Below, piece by piece: positions 9,116-18,294 of a stretch of DNA of 46,554 nt. Numbering within the stretch: the first letter of the stretch is position 1; each line of letters starts with the position of its first letter. The notes beneath the pieces are model-generated. The model was given only the letters and a program-made list of their open reading frames with translations, was not told the DNA's origin and did not search any database. The translations under genes and the position numbers were made by a program. The stretch is from Thalassococcus halodurans (GTDB taxonomy: Bacteria > Pseudomonadota > Alphaproteobacteria > Rhodobacterales > Rhodobacteraceae): NCBI GenBank assembly GCA_950096585.1, contig CATNDK010000002.1:1-46554 (forward strand), read 5' to 3'.

Positions 9116-10470
9116 TTTTTGCCCGGCGTCCCGTCGAACTTCTTCTCAAGACTTTCCCAGCAATCGATGTAGTCATCCTGCAAGGGCGCCTCTTTTGCGG
9201 CGAACTCGGTCAGGTGCTGGGGGAAGCGTGTCTCGAACATGAAGGACATTGTGTTGTCCAGCTTTTCGGCTTTCAGTTCGGCATTCGACGCACCTTCAAA
9301 GGCGTTCCGGTCGGGGCCATGCGGCAGCATCATGTTGTGCAGGCTCATACCACCAGGGACAAAGCCCTTCGGTTTAGCATCGTACTGGCCGTAGATGTTG
9401 CCCATCAGCTCGGACATGATGTTCTTGTGGTACCACGGCGGACGGAAGGTGTTTTCCGCCACCATCCAGCGTTCGCGGAACAGGACAAAGTCGATATTCG
9501 CGGTGCCCGGCACACCGCTGGGCGCGGTCAGAACCGTAAAGATCGACGGATCGGGGTGGTCGAATAGAACCGCACCAACCGGACAATAGGTCGACAGATC
9601 GTATTTGTAGGGCGCGTAGTTGCCGTGCCATGCGACCACGTCCAGCGGGCTTTGCGCGATCTGCGTTTCGTGGAACTGACCACACCATTTGATGGTCAGG
9701 GTCGACGGCACCTCGCGGTCCTCATAGGCTGCAACGGGCGCTTTGAAATCACGCGGGTTGGCAAGGCAGTTCGCCCCGATCGGACCACGGCCCGGCAGTT
9801 CGAATTTCTGCCCGTAGTTTTCACAGACAAAGCCACGGCACGGGCCTTCCAGCACCTCAACGCGATAGACCAGACCACGCGGGATGATCGCGATTTCCTG
9901 AGGAGCAAGGTCGATCACACCCAGTTCGGTGCAGAACCGCAGCCTGCCCTCTTGCGGCACCACCAGCAATTCGCTGTCGGCGCTGTAGAAATAGCTGTCC
10001 ACCATGCTTTCAGTCACAAGGTAGATGTGACTGGCCATGCCGACCTGCGTGTTCACATCGCCCGCTGTCGTCATGGTGCGCATGCCTGTCAGCCACGTGG
10101 TTTCGCCGGTCGCCTCGACCGGATCCCAGCGATACTGGCCAAGGCTGATCACATCGGGATCAACGCAAGGCGCGGATTTCCAGTAAGGCAGATCGATCTT
10201 TGTATAGCGTGCCGAATGCTTGACCGACGGTCGGATGCGATAGGTCCACGTGCGTTCCGGCGGGTTCGCGGTAAAGGCCGTGCCGGACAGCTGTTCACCA
10301 TAAAGGCCATAGTTACACTTCTGCGGGCTATTCATGCCCTGCGGCAAGGCACCGGGCAGAGCCTCGGTCTCAAAATCGTTGCCGAACCCCGGCATATAGC
10401 CGTCGTGCGTGCCAACAACATGCGGCGCGCGGATCATGCCGACAGGCAATTCGTGGCGTGTCATCGTCAT
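9112..10470 (-). CDS. hmgA: Homogentisate 1,2-dioxygenase
   Basis: [84 protein letters not shown]; start chosen at [13 protein letters not shown]. Confidence 0.94.
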   Translation of the reverse strand: MTMTRHELPVGMIRAPHVVGTHDGYMPGFGNDFETEALPGALPQGMNSPQKCNYGLYGEQLSGTAFTANPPERTWTYRIRPSVKHSARYTKIDLPYWKSAPCVDPDVISLGQYRWDPVEATGETTWLTGMRTMTTAGDVNTQVGMASHIYLVTESMVDSYFYSADSELLVVPQEGRLRFCTELGVIDLAPQEIAIIPRGLVYRVEVLEGPCRGFVCENYGQKFELPGRGPIGANCLANPRDFKAPVAAYEDREVPSTLTIKWCGQFHETQIAQSPLDVVAWHGNYAPYKYDLSTYCPVGAVLFDHPDPSIFTVLTAPSGVPGTANIDFVLFRERWMVAENTFRPPWYHKNIMSELMGNIYGQYDAKPKGFVPGGMSLHNMMLPHGPDRNAFEGASNAELKAEKLDNTMSFMFETRFPQHLTEFAAKEAPLQDDYIDCWESLEKKFDGTPGKK

Positions 10471-10540
10471 CTCCCATGATCGACATGGATGCCGCCCCTC
10501 CGTGTGCTGGCACCCATAGAAAATCTTTCGCGGCATTAAA

Positions 10541-10582
10541 CGTTGCAGATGCAATGATGTCAAGTTCGTTGCAATTGCAACG
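10541..10582. promoter_or_regulatory. Tandem palindromic operator-like sites upstream of hmgA
   Basis: Perfect 16-bp palindrome CGTTGCAATTGCAACG at 10567-10582 and related CGTTGCAGATGCAATG at 10541-10556. Confidence 0.6.
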
Positions 10583-10865
10583 TTTATGTAAATTCCACCC
10601 CTGTGAGTCTGCTAGGACCACAGCAACGTCATACCACTGATTTGTGTTGGGTCGTAGCAACACACCGGCAGGACAAAGACAGACAGCACGGATAGATTTG
10701 GTCTGAATTCACCGACTGGGGTATAGACAAAGCATTGATACGAAAGTGAAGCTTTGCCGCGTTTGTCTATGACTATGGTTTGTTTTTATGAAACCAGCCC
10801 GCTGAACGAAAACCACACTGTTCGGCGCCCCCAAGATCACTGCGCGCCAATGGCGTGTTGGTGCC

Positions 10866-12701
10866 ATGATGATTGACACCCAAGTATGGCGCGATGCGTG
10901 GAGCTTGCTGCTTCCCCAAGAGAAACGACGCGCGAAAAAGGTGTTTGCCATCGTCATCGTTACGGCGGTACTTGCCGCGGCCATGGTGGCGTCGATCATG
11001 CCGTTTCTGGTGATCCTGTCAGACCCTTCGGCCATCTCGGACTATCCGCTGTTAACCAAATTCTACGACCGGTTCGAATTCCAGTCCTCCTACAGCTTTC
11101 TGATCACGTTGGGCACGCTTGCGTTGATCGTGAACCTGCTGGCCAGCCTGTCCCAGATCGCCCGCAGTTATGCGATCTTCCATTTCTCGGCACGACAGAC
11201 CGAAAGCTTCAGTTCCCGCCTGATATCAATCTATCTTCGGCAACCTTATGTGTTCTTTCTGGACCGCCACACAGGCGAGCTGAGCACAAAGGTTCTGGCG
11301 GTCAGCCAGCAAGTTACCGATCTGTTTTACCGTCCCGCCGCTGAAATCGTCGCCGCGATCTGTTCGGCCTTGGCGGTTTTGATGTTCGTGTTCTGGGTCG
11401 CACCAATCGTGTCGCTGGCCTGTATGGTCGTTCTAGGCGGCATCTATGGCACGACCTATCTGGTCATCCGGCGGCGCATCAAAACGATGGGCCAGATGCA
11501 GCACGCTGCAAACCTTAGGCGCTACCGCGTGACGTCCGAGGCGTTGGGCGGGATCAAAGCCCTGAAAATCCGTGGGCGCGAAACCGCCTATATCAACCGC
11601 TTCCGCGATCCCGCGCGGCGCATCGCGGATGTGCAAAAGACATCTGGCGCTTTGTCCGAAATTCCGGGCTTTGTTCTGCAGGCGCTGGCATTCGGCGGCA
11701 TCATTCTTTTGGGCCTGGCCCTGCTGGATCCGGCGACGCCCGAAAACGGGAACGGCTTCAATTCAGTGCTGCCAACCGTTGGATTGTTTGCCTTCGCCGG
11801 CCAGCGGCTTTTGCCGGAACTGCAGCGCATCTATATCGGCTTTACGCAAATGCAGATGGGCACAGCTTCGGTTGCCGCGCTGAAACAGGACCTTTCGCTT
11901 GCGGGTGCTGCAAGCGAAACAGACGGCGACGCAGGGCCGATGATCGGTCTGCAAGACAGCATCGACATCCGCAATGTCTGCTACCGCTATCCCAATTCCG
12001 ACACGCTGCGCCTGAATGATGTGTCTTTGACCGTCAAAGCCGGTGAGCGTATCGGGATCGTGGGCACCACGGGTGCAGGGAAATCCACGCTGGCCGATTT
12101 GGTGCTGGGTCTGATCCAACCGGACACGGGTACACTCAGCGTTGATGGCATAGTGATAGACCAAGACAACGTCACCGCTTGGCGGCGCAGTCTGGGCTAC
12201 GTGCCGCAGGATATTTTCCTGATCGACGGCACCATTAGTGAAAACGTGGCCTTGGGGGATGCAGGCGACGACATCGACCTTGATCGCGTCAAAGACGCGT
12301 GCCGCGTGGCGCAGCTTTCCACCTTTATCGAGTCTGATCTTGAACAACAGTACGACACCGTGGTGGGCGAACGTGGTGTGCGCTTGTCCGGTGGACAGCG
12401 CCAGCGGATCGGCGTGGCGCGTGCGATGTATGACAACCCCGATCTGCTGGTGTTCGACGAAGCCACAAGCGCGCTGGATACAATCACTGAAAACGAAATC
12501 ATCGAAGCGATCGACACCCTTCAGGGCGACAAAACGATTTTGATCATCGCCCACCGTTTGACCACGGTTCGCCACTGCGACCGGATTATCGTTCTGGATG
12601 CCGGTCGCATTGCCGAGTCCGGCACATGGGATGAGTTGGTCAAGAACGGTCAACTGTTCCAGAAACTGGCGGCGGGAAACACGCGTGACCATGCCGGATG
12701 A
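10866..12701 (+). CDS. ABC transporter, fused transmembrane and ATP-binding domains (PglK/lipid-flippase-like exporter)
   Basis: Walker A GTTGAGKST, signature VRLSGGQRQRIGVARA, Walker B DLLVFDEATSALD; N-terminal TM domain; followed by glycan genes. Confidence 0.88.
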   Translation: MMIDTQVWRDAWSLLLPQEKRRAKKVFAIVIVTAVLAAAMVASIMPFLVILSDPSAISDYPLLTKFYDRFEFQSSYSFLITLGTLALIVNLLASLSQIARSYAIFHFSARQTESFSSRLISIYLRQPYVFFLDRHTGELSTKVLAVSQQVTDLFYRPAAEIVAAICSALAVLMFVFWVAPIVSLACMVVLGGIYGTTYLVIRRRIKTMGQMQHAANLRRYRVTSEALGGIKALKIRGRETAYINRFRDPARRIADVQKTSGALSEIPGFVLQALAFGGIILLGLALLDPATPENGNGFNSVLPTVGLFAFAGQRLLPELQRIYIGFTQMQMGTASVAALKQDLSLAGAASETDGDAGPMIGLQDSIDIRNVCYRYPNSDTLRLNDVSLTVKAGERIGIVGTTGAGKSTLADLVLGLIQPDTGTLSVDGIVIDQDNVTAWRRSLGYVPQDIFLIDGTISENVALGDAGDDIDLDRVKDACRVAQLSTFIESDLEQQYDTVVGERGVRLSGGQRQRIGVARAMYDNPDLLVFDEATSALDTITENEIIEAIDTLQGDKTILIIAHRLTTVRHCDRIIVLDAGRIAESGTWDELVKNGQLFQKLAAGNTRDHAG

Positions 12702-14436
12702 TCATATGGCCGCCCGAACTTTCGGGCTGAAAACCGCAGTGATGATCATTGCTGGCCTGATCGCCCTGTTCGTCACGGCCGCCGTTCTTGTAGTGGTATT
12801 CGGAGCGACGAAAAGCGTGTCGCGCTTGATCTATCATGCGATCGACTTGCCCGGCTTTGTCGTCTTCGCGCTTGTGATGATCCTTTGTCTGGCGCTCGCC
12901 CTTCCCACGGGGCCTGCCCGCCGGATCGCGGCGATTGATCTGGCAAAACTAAGCCCGACCTTCATCGCCTTGGCAGTGCTTTTGATCTCGGTCGTGGGCG
13001 TGCAGGTGGTCTATCAAGGCTACGGGTTTTCCATGGATGAATGGATGACCCAACTGCAGACTGAAATTTTCGCCTCAGGCCGGATCTCTGGGACAGTCCC
13101 CGAAGAATGGCGCGCCTACGGCAAAGCAATGTATCACGGATTTGCCAGCTTTGATCCCCAAACCGGAACGGTGGCCAGCAACTATCGCCCGGGCATGGCG
13201 TTGATCTATGCGGCCTTTTCTCTGGTCGGATTGGGCGCATACAGCTCTGCCATTCTGAACGCAGTGGCGATCCTTCTAATTGCCCGCGTGGCGCGGCAGC
13301 TTTTCCCCGACCTCATCGAAGCGCCCGTGATAGCCGCGCTGCTGCTGGCCACATCTCAACAGGCGCTTGCCGCATCGTTGACGCCATACGCGATGTCCGC
13401 GCATTTGTGCCTGAACCTGCTCTGGTTGACCCTGTTTCTGGAAAACCGCTGGCTGACGCACGTGATGGCTGCTGCGATTGGCGTGGCCACAGCCTCTTTG
13501 CACCAGATCCACGCGCATTTATTTTTTGCACTGCCCTTTCTGCTGACCTTGCTGTCCCCGTTGCGATGGCGGGTGCTGGCGATCTACGCTGTGATTTATG
13601 CCGTCGGGCATGCCGCCGTCTCGGGCTGGGACTGGATTTCGTTCAATCGGCATCTGTTGCCAGTGGTGGCCGAGGCCCCTTCCCTTCCCCAACCACCATC
13701 AGGCCTCCAAGCCGGTGTGTTGGAACGCGCCTTGGGGATGTTCCGCCTTCCAAGCCTTCTGGATTGGGCGACAATCACCGCCAACCTGACCCGACTGATT
13801 GCGTGGCAAAGTCTGGCTTTGGTGCCATTGCTTTATGTGTCGGTGAAAACCAAAGGCCAGTTCATATGGGGCCGCGCGCTGGCCGCGAGTGTTTTGTTCA
13901 GCCTTCTTCCCTACCTGTTCCTGATGCCTGATCAGGGGCATGGTTGGGGCTATCGTTACTTGCACGGTCTTCTGGGCAACCTTGTGCTGCTGGCCATTCC
14001 GGGGTGGATCGCGGTTGGCACTTTGCAGACAAAACCACGCTTCAAAGCGTGGGTGATCTTGTGTCTGGCAGGCACGGTTCTGATCATGATCCCGCTGCGC
14101 GCACTACAGATCGGCACAATGGTACGGCCCTATGCGGCTGCAACTGCGCTTGCCAGCCAGCAAGATGCCGACGTTGTGATCATCGACAGTTACAGGGTCT
14201 GGATTGGTGGCGACATTCCCCGCAATTCGGCGGTAACACCCGCCCGCCCTGTGCAGATGGACCTGCGGGATTTAAGCGCAGATCAGATCACGTCGCTTTG
14301 TAGGGCATACACGGTCATCGTTCTGGACAACGACGCCATTCGCAAACTCGGAGTGCGCGTAAGCGCCGATCCCTTTGGTCCTTTTCCCGATGATTTTGAT
14401 GCCATCGAGGCGGCCTTGGCCGAGTGTGGGTCATGA
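12691..14436 (+). CDS. Polytopic membrane protein, putative glycosyltransferase (GT39/ArnT-like architecture)
   Basis: ATG at 12691 overlapping the upstream stop; many hydrophobic segments, YQGYGFSMDEWMTQLQTEIFASGRISG early periplasmic loop. Confidence 0.6.
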   Translation: MPDDHMAARTFGLKTAVMIIAGLIALFVTAAVLVVVFGATKSVSRLIYHAIDLPGFVVFALVMILCLALALPTGPARRIAAIDLAKLSPTFIALAVLLISVVGVQVVYQGYGFSMDEWMTQLQTEIFASGRISGTVPEEWRAYGKAMYHGFASFDPQTGTVASNYRPGMALIYAAFSLVGLGAYSSAILNAVAILLIARVARQLFPDLIEAPVIAALLLATSQQALAASLTPYAMSAHLCLNLLWLTLFLENRWLTHVMAAAIGVATASLHQIHAHLFFALPFLLTLLSPLRWRVLAIYAVIYAVGHAAVSGWDWISFNRHLLPVVAEAPSLPQPPSGLQAGVLERALGMFRLPSLLDWATITANLTRLIAWQSLALVPLLYVSVKTKGQFIWGRALAASVLFSLLPYLFLMPDQGHGWGYRYLHGLLGNLVLLAIPGWIAVGTLQTKPRFKAWVILCLAGTVLIMIPLRALQIGTMVRPYAAATALASQQDADVVIIDSYRVWIGGDIPRNSAVTPARPVQMDLRDLSADQITSLCRAYTVIVLDNDAIRKLGVRVSADPFGPFPDDFDAIEAALAECGS

Positions 14437-15626
14437 CGCAGCCAAGCCCCGCAAAAATCGCGATTACGACCGACTATATGTTCGAAGGCGGCGCAGAAGA
14501 GGTGACCGATACGCTCTGCGCGGCGTTTCCTGACAGCGATGTCTACACATCCATGACGGACCTCGATTTGTTGCAGCGGTATCCCCATGTTCAGAAATCG
14601 GCGCAAAACAACAGGCTCTATTCCGGCCCGGTCCAAAAACTTTGGCCATTGGTCCATCGGATCAAGGGGCTGTCAGCCTACCATTTGTACTGGCTGTGCT
14701 TCATGGCGGCCCCGTTTCAAAAGGTGGAAAACCATGACACGGTGATTGTCACGTGCAGCGCGCAGTCCAAGCTGTTCCGGCTGCCCAAATCAGCCAGAAC
14801 AATCGTCTATTTCCATACCCCCACGCGGTGGCTTTACCCCGGCTTGATGTCACCGGCAGACCTTGAATCCATTCCTTGGCTTTTTCGCCAGTTGATCAAG
14901 CTGTTCAACGTTTTTCTGGGGCCACTGGACCGCTTGGGCATAAAGCGACTGAAAGCCGCCGAGCCGGTCTGGCTGTGCAATAGCCGCTTTACCAAAGACA
15001 ATATCGCCCGGATCTATGGCATCGACTGCGAAGTTTTATACCCGCCTGTGGACACCGGAAAATTTCAGACCGTCACCCGCAATCCGCAGGATTTCTTTCT
15101 TTATCATGGCAGGATCACCTTTCAGAAACGCGTGGACGTCGCGATCAAAGGCTGCCTAAAGGCCCGACAGAAGCTGAAAATTTCGGGACATTGCGCCGAT
15201 CCGGCTTTGATAGCGCACCTGCAATCTATCGTCAGCGAAGCAGAGGCTGCGGACCCTTCCCTAAAGGGATTGATCACCTTTCTGGGTCGCACGTCAGATG
15301 CCGAACTTCTGGGCCTGTTCGCCAACTGCAAAGCACTGATCTTTCCACCCCGGGAAGACTTTGGCATCACCCCGATAGAAGCCATCAGCGCCGGCATTCC
15401 TGTGATCGCCTTCAACCAAGGTGGCGCGCTTGATTACATCAAACCCCGTATCAACGGATGCTTTTTCGAGGCACAGACAGGCGACAGCCTTGCCCGCGCA
15501 ATCGCGAACTTTGACCAATCCGACTTTGACCCTGCAACAATCGCCAATTCCCTGCCCGACATGGGCCGCGACAGGTTCCAGCAAAAATTCCGCGACCTGA
15601 TCGAAACACAGGAACAGCAAACATGA
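14433..15626 (+). CDS. Glycosyltransferase family 4
   Basis: FFLYHGRITFQKRVDVAIKGC, FPPREDFGITPIEAISAGIPVIAFNQGGALDYI (GT4 EX7E-type region). Confidence 0.85.
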   Translation: MTQPSPAKIAITTDYMFEGGAEEVTDTLCAAFPDSDVYTSMTDLDLLQRYPHVQKSAQNNRLYSGPVQKLWPLVHRIKGLSAYHLYWLCFMAAPFQKVENHDTVIVTCSAQSKLFRLPKSARTIVYFHTPTRWLYPGLMSPADLESIPWLFRQLIKLFNVFLGPLDRLGIKRLKAAEPVWLCNSRFTKDNIARIYGIDCEVLYPPVDTGKFQTVTRNPQDFFLYHGRITFQKRVDVAIKGCLKARQKLKISGHCADPALIAHLQSIVSEAEAADPSLKGLITFLGRTSDAELLGLFANCKALIFPPREDFGITPIEAISAGIPVIAFNQGGALDYIKPRINGCFFEAQTGDSLARAIANFDQSDFDPATIANSLPDMGRDRFQQKFRDLIETQEQQT

Positions 15627-16549
15627 GTGACAGTGTTCGCATCCTGATGGGCACCTACAACGGGGCGGCCTTCCTGCCAGAGCAACTGGCCAGCCTGACC
15701 GCCCAGACCCACAAAGACTGGCAACTGCTTTGCAGCGACGACGGATCGACAGATGGCAGTCAGGACCTGATCCGCAGTTATTCTGCTAACAAGACGCAGA
15801 AGATATCTGTGGTAGATGGACCAAAGCGGGGGTTTAGCGAAAATTTCCTGTCTATGATCCGCGCCCTGCCCGATGACTGTGGATCTATCGCCTTTTGCGA
15901 TCAGGACGACATCTGGTTTCCTGACAAGCTGGCCCGCGCCATCAATGCCCTGCGCCCCGTACCCGCAGACAAACCCGCGTTGTACGGAGCTGCCTCTTGG
16001 ATTTGGAACAAAGACAAAGAGACCCACAAAGCATCCCTCAAGATCCGCCATGCCCCGTCGTTCCGAAACGCACTGATCGAGAACTTTGCAACCGGAAACA
16101 CCATGGTCCTGAACCAATCGGCGGCCCTGCTGCTGCGCGACGCTGCCCGCCAAGTAGGCCCTGTCTTTGCGCATGACTGGCTGGCTTATGCGGTGATCAG
16201 CGGAGCAGGTGGACAGATCATCTACGACGACGCCCCCGCCCTGCTCTATCGCCAGCACCCCTCAAACGAGATCGGTGCCGGCGAGACATTCCTGAAGCGG
16301 CAACTGCGCAACCTTTCCGTGGCGGACGGACGATACAAAACAAAGGTCGGCCAAACCATTGAAGCCCTGCGGGCCGTTGAGGCTATCCTGACCCCCACCA
16401 ACAGGAAAACCTTGTATCGCTTCATGCAGGCCAGAAACACGGGCAACGCCGTGAAACGAACATGGAGGATCGCTCGGTCAGGTGTGTTCCGGCAGTCCTA
16501 CCGCGACATGGCCGGATTTTATGCGGCTGCGTTGTTGAACAAGGTTTGA
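15623..16549 (+). CDS. Glycosyltransferase family 2 (rhamnosyltransferase-like)
   Basis: VRILMGTYNGAAFLPEQLASLTAQTHKDWQLLCSDDGSTDGS ... IAFCDQDDIWFPDKLARA. Confidence 0.87.
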   Translation: MSDSVRILMGTYNGAAFLPEQLASLTAQTHKDWQLLCSDDGSTDGSQDLIRSYSANKTQKISVVDGPKRGFSENFLSMIRALPDDCGSIAFCDQDDIWFPDKLARAINALRPVPADKPALYGAASWIWNKDKETHKASLKIRHAPSFRNALIENFATGNTMVLNQSAALLLRDAARQVGPVFAHDWLAYAVISGAGGQIIYDDAPALLYRQHPSNEIGAGETFLKRQLRNLSVADGRYKTKVGQTIEALRAVEAILTPTNRKTLYRFMQARNTGNAVKRTWRIARSGVFRQSYRDMAGFYAAALLNKV

Positions 16550-16599
16550 TAGTCTGACCAAGCACAAAGTTTCTTATTTTTTAAATCCTCTAAAAGCTC

Positions 16600-17439
16600 A
16601 TGACTTCTGTTTTCCATCCCTCACCTAGCCCGAAAAGACTCGTCATTTTGGCCCAGTTCGACCCGCAAGGGGGTCTACCTGAACATGTAAGAATACACCT
16701 AGACAGATTGGGAGATGTCGCAACGAAACGGGTCCTTGTTTCGAATTCTCCAATGAGCAAAGCGGCGCACGTTGCCGCCGACAAAGTGGCTGAAAAAGTA
16801 ATTGTGCGACCCAACATCGGCTGGGATTTTGCCGCTTGGCGTGATGCTATTGCAGAAGAAGACATGAACGACTGGGATCGGGTTATTCTGACGAACTCTA
16901 GCATCGTTGGACCGCTTTTCCCGCTCAGACCCATCATAGAAAAACAGGAGGCGAAAGGAGACAACGTCTGGGGAATGGTCCTTTCCCATCAGCACAGGAA
17001 ACATCTGCAAAGCTACTTTCTAGCCTTCGATAAAACGGTCTTCCAATCCGATGTATGGAATGAATGGTGGTCATCTGTCGAAGATTTGTCAGATAAAGAC
17101 GAAGTTATTCAACGATATGAACTGGGGTTCACGCAATGGCTTGAAACGGCAGGTTTTTCAATTTCAGCATTGGCTCCGGATTTGAAACTTCCCTGGTCGC
17201 TCCGGTTTTTCAATCAAAATAGAGGAGAGGGATTCTTAAAGGGCTTACCCACATTCCTGATAAGAGACGCTCGCAAAGCAAACAGATCTGTAGAGTTTAG
17301 CGACGAGCTAATCAGGGGTGGAATGCCATATCTTAAGGCATCTTTATTATGGGGTGGAGACACGATTTTTTTGAAATCTATAGACTCGATAAAATCTATA
17401 GACTCAGTGGAATTTCCTTGGCCGGAAATCGGTTTGTGA
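16600..17439 (+). CDS. RgpF-like rhamnan synthesis protein (paralogue 1)
   Basis: KRLVILAQFDPQGGLPEHVRIHLDRL...NIGWDFAAWRDAIAEEDMNDWDRVILTNSSIVGPLFPL. Confidence 0.75.
   Translation: MTSVFHPSPSPKRLVILAQFDPQGGLPEHVRIHLDRLGDVATKRVLVSNSPMSKAAHVAADKVAEKVIVRPNIGWDFAAWRDAIAEEDMNDWDRVILTNSSIVGPLFPLRPIIEKQEAKGDNVWGMVLSHQHRKHLQSYFLAFDKTVFQSDVWNEWWSSVEDLSDKDEVIQRYELGFTQWLETAGFSISALAPDLKLPWSLRFFNQNRGEGFLKGLPTFLIRDARKANRSVEFSDELIRGGMPYLKASLLWGGDTIFLKSIDSIKSIDSVEFPWPEIGL
17374..17405 (+). repeat. In-frame tandem repeat, 18-nt period, AAATCTATAGACTC x2
   Basis: AAATCTATAGACTC at 17374-17387 and 17392-17405; encodes KSIDSI/KSIDSV. Confidence 0.9.
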
Positions 17440-17463
17440 CACAACCATAGTCCATGAATTATG

Positions 17464-18288
17464 CTACATTTGAAGCGGTAACTGATCCCATGGATACTCA
17501 ACGCCAGCAATATTCATCAAAGACGAAACAGACGAAACACGATGTTGGTCCTTTCCCCACAACAATGATGCTTTAAGGTATGGAAAACCTTCTTCTATCA
17601 TTGCCTTGTGGTCACGAATGGTGCGCCCAACACGATTAATATCCCACGGAAACCGGACCAAGCCGTTCAATCTTTCAACATCAACAATTCGAATTGATTC
17701 AGGAAATACGGGGTTTTTCATATATGAATCAAAGGAAAATCCGGCTTTAATAAAGTGTTTCGTCAGGCCAAGCTCATAGGTTTTAATAACGTCCCATTTG
17801 TCGTCCAAATCCTGAACTTGTGACCAAAAACCGGCCCAAGCAGTGGACTGTACCAATCGGTTTCTGAATCCCAAAAAGAAGCTCTGAAGATGGCTCCCCA
17901 TCTGCTTGGAATGGACCAAGCCCCAGAAGTCGGCACCACCGTTTTCCATTTCCGCAATCACTGGCCCAATCGGATAAAAAGGGCCCACAATACTTGAGTT
18001 TGTTAAAATCGTGCTATCCCAATCGGCAACATTTTCCTTTGCAAGGACATCGCGCCAAGCAGCAAAATCCCAGCCGTGATTTTCCCTAATTTGCACCTCA
18101 TCGCAAATTTGACCAGCTTGGGTATAGGCCCCTGCATCCATTGGCGAATTTGAAACAAGCACCAGTCGAGCCGCGTGCGGACGCAGACGCTCCAGATGAA
18201 TTCGAACGTGTGGAGGCAAGCCGTTGTCAGGATCAAACTGCGCTAAAATTACAAGCCGTTTCGAGTGTGACGACGGTGCATCAGTCAT
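17464..18288 (-). CDS. RgpF-like rhamnan synthesis protein (paralogue 2)
   Basis: KRLVILAQFDPDNGLPPHVRIHLERL...NHGWDFAAWRDVLAKENVADWDSTILTNSSIVGPFYPI; clear paralogue of 16600-17439. Confidence 0.75.
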   Translation of the reverse strand: MTDAPSSHSKRLVILAQFDPDNGLPPHVRIHLERLRPHAARLVLVSNSPMDAGAYTQAGQICDEVQIRENHGWDFAAWRDVLAKENVADWDSTILTNSSIVGPFYPIGPVIAEMENGGADFWGLVHSKQMGSHLQSFFLGFRNRLVQSTAWAGFWSQVQDLDDKWDVIKTYELGLTKHFIKAGFSFDSYMKNPVFPESIRIVDVERLNGLVRFPWDINRVGRTIRDHKAMIEEGFPYLKASLLWGKDQHRVSSVSSLMNIAGVEYPWDQLPLQM

Positions 18289-18294
18289 AGTCGC

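Noticed and set aside
9625-10479. 284-aa plus-strand ORF
   Set aside because: Antisense to hmgA; shadow ORF.
11763-12692. 309-aa minus-strand ORF
   Set aside because: Antisense to the well-supported ABC ATPase domain.
15434-16258. 274-aa minus-strand ORF
   Set aside because: Antisense to GT4/GT2 genes; no recognisable motifs.
17374-17405. CRISPR or mobile-element direct repeat
   Set aside because: Only two short in-frame copies with a 4-nt gap inside a coding sequence; no spacers, cas genes or transposase.
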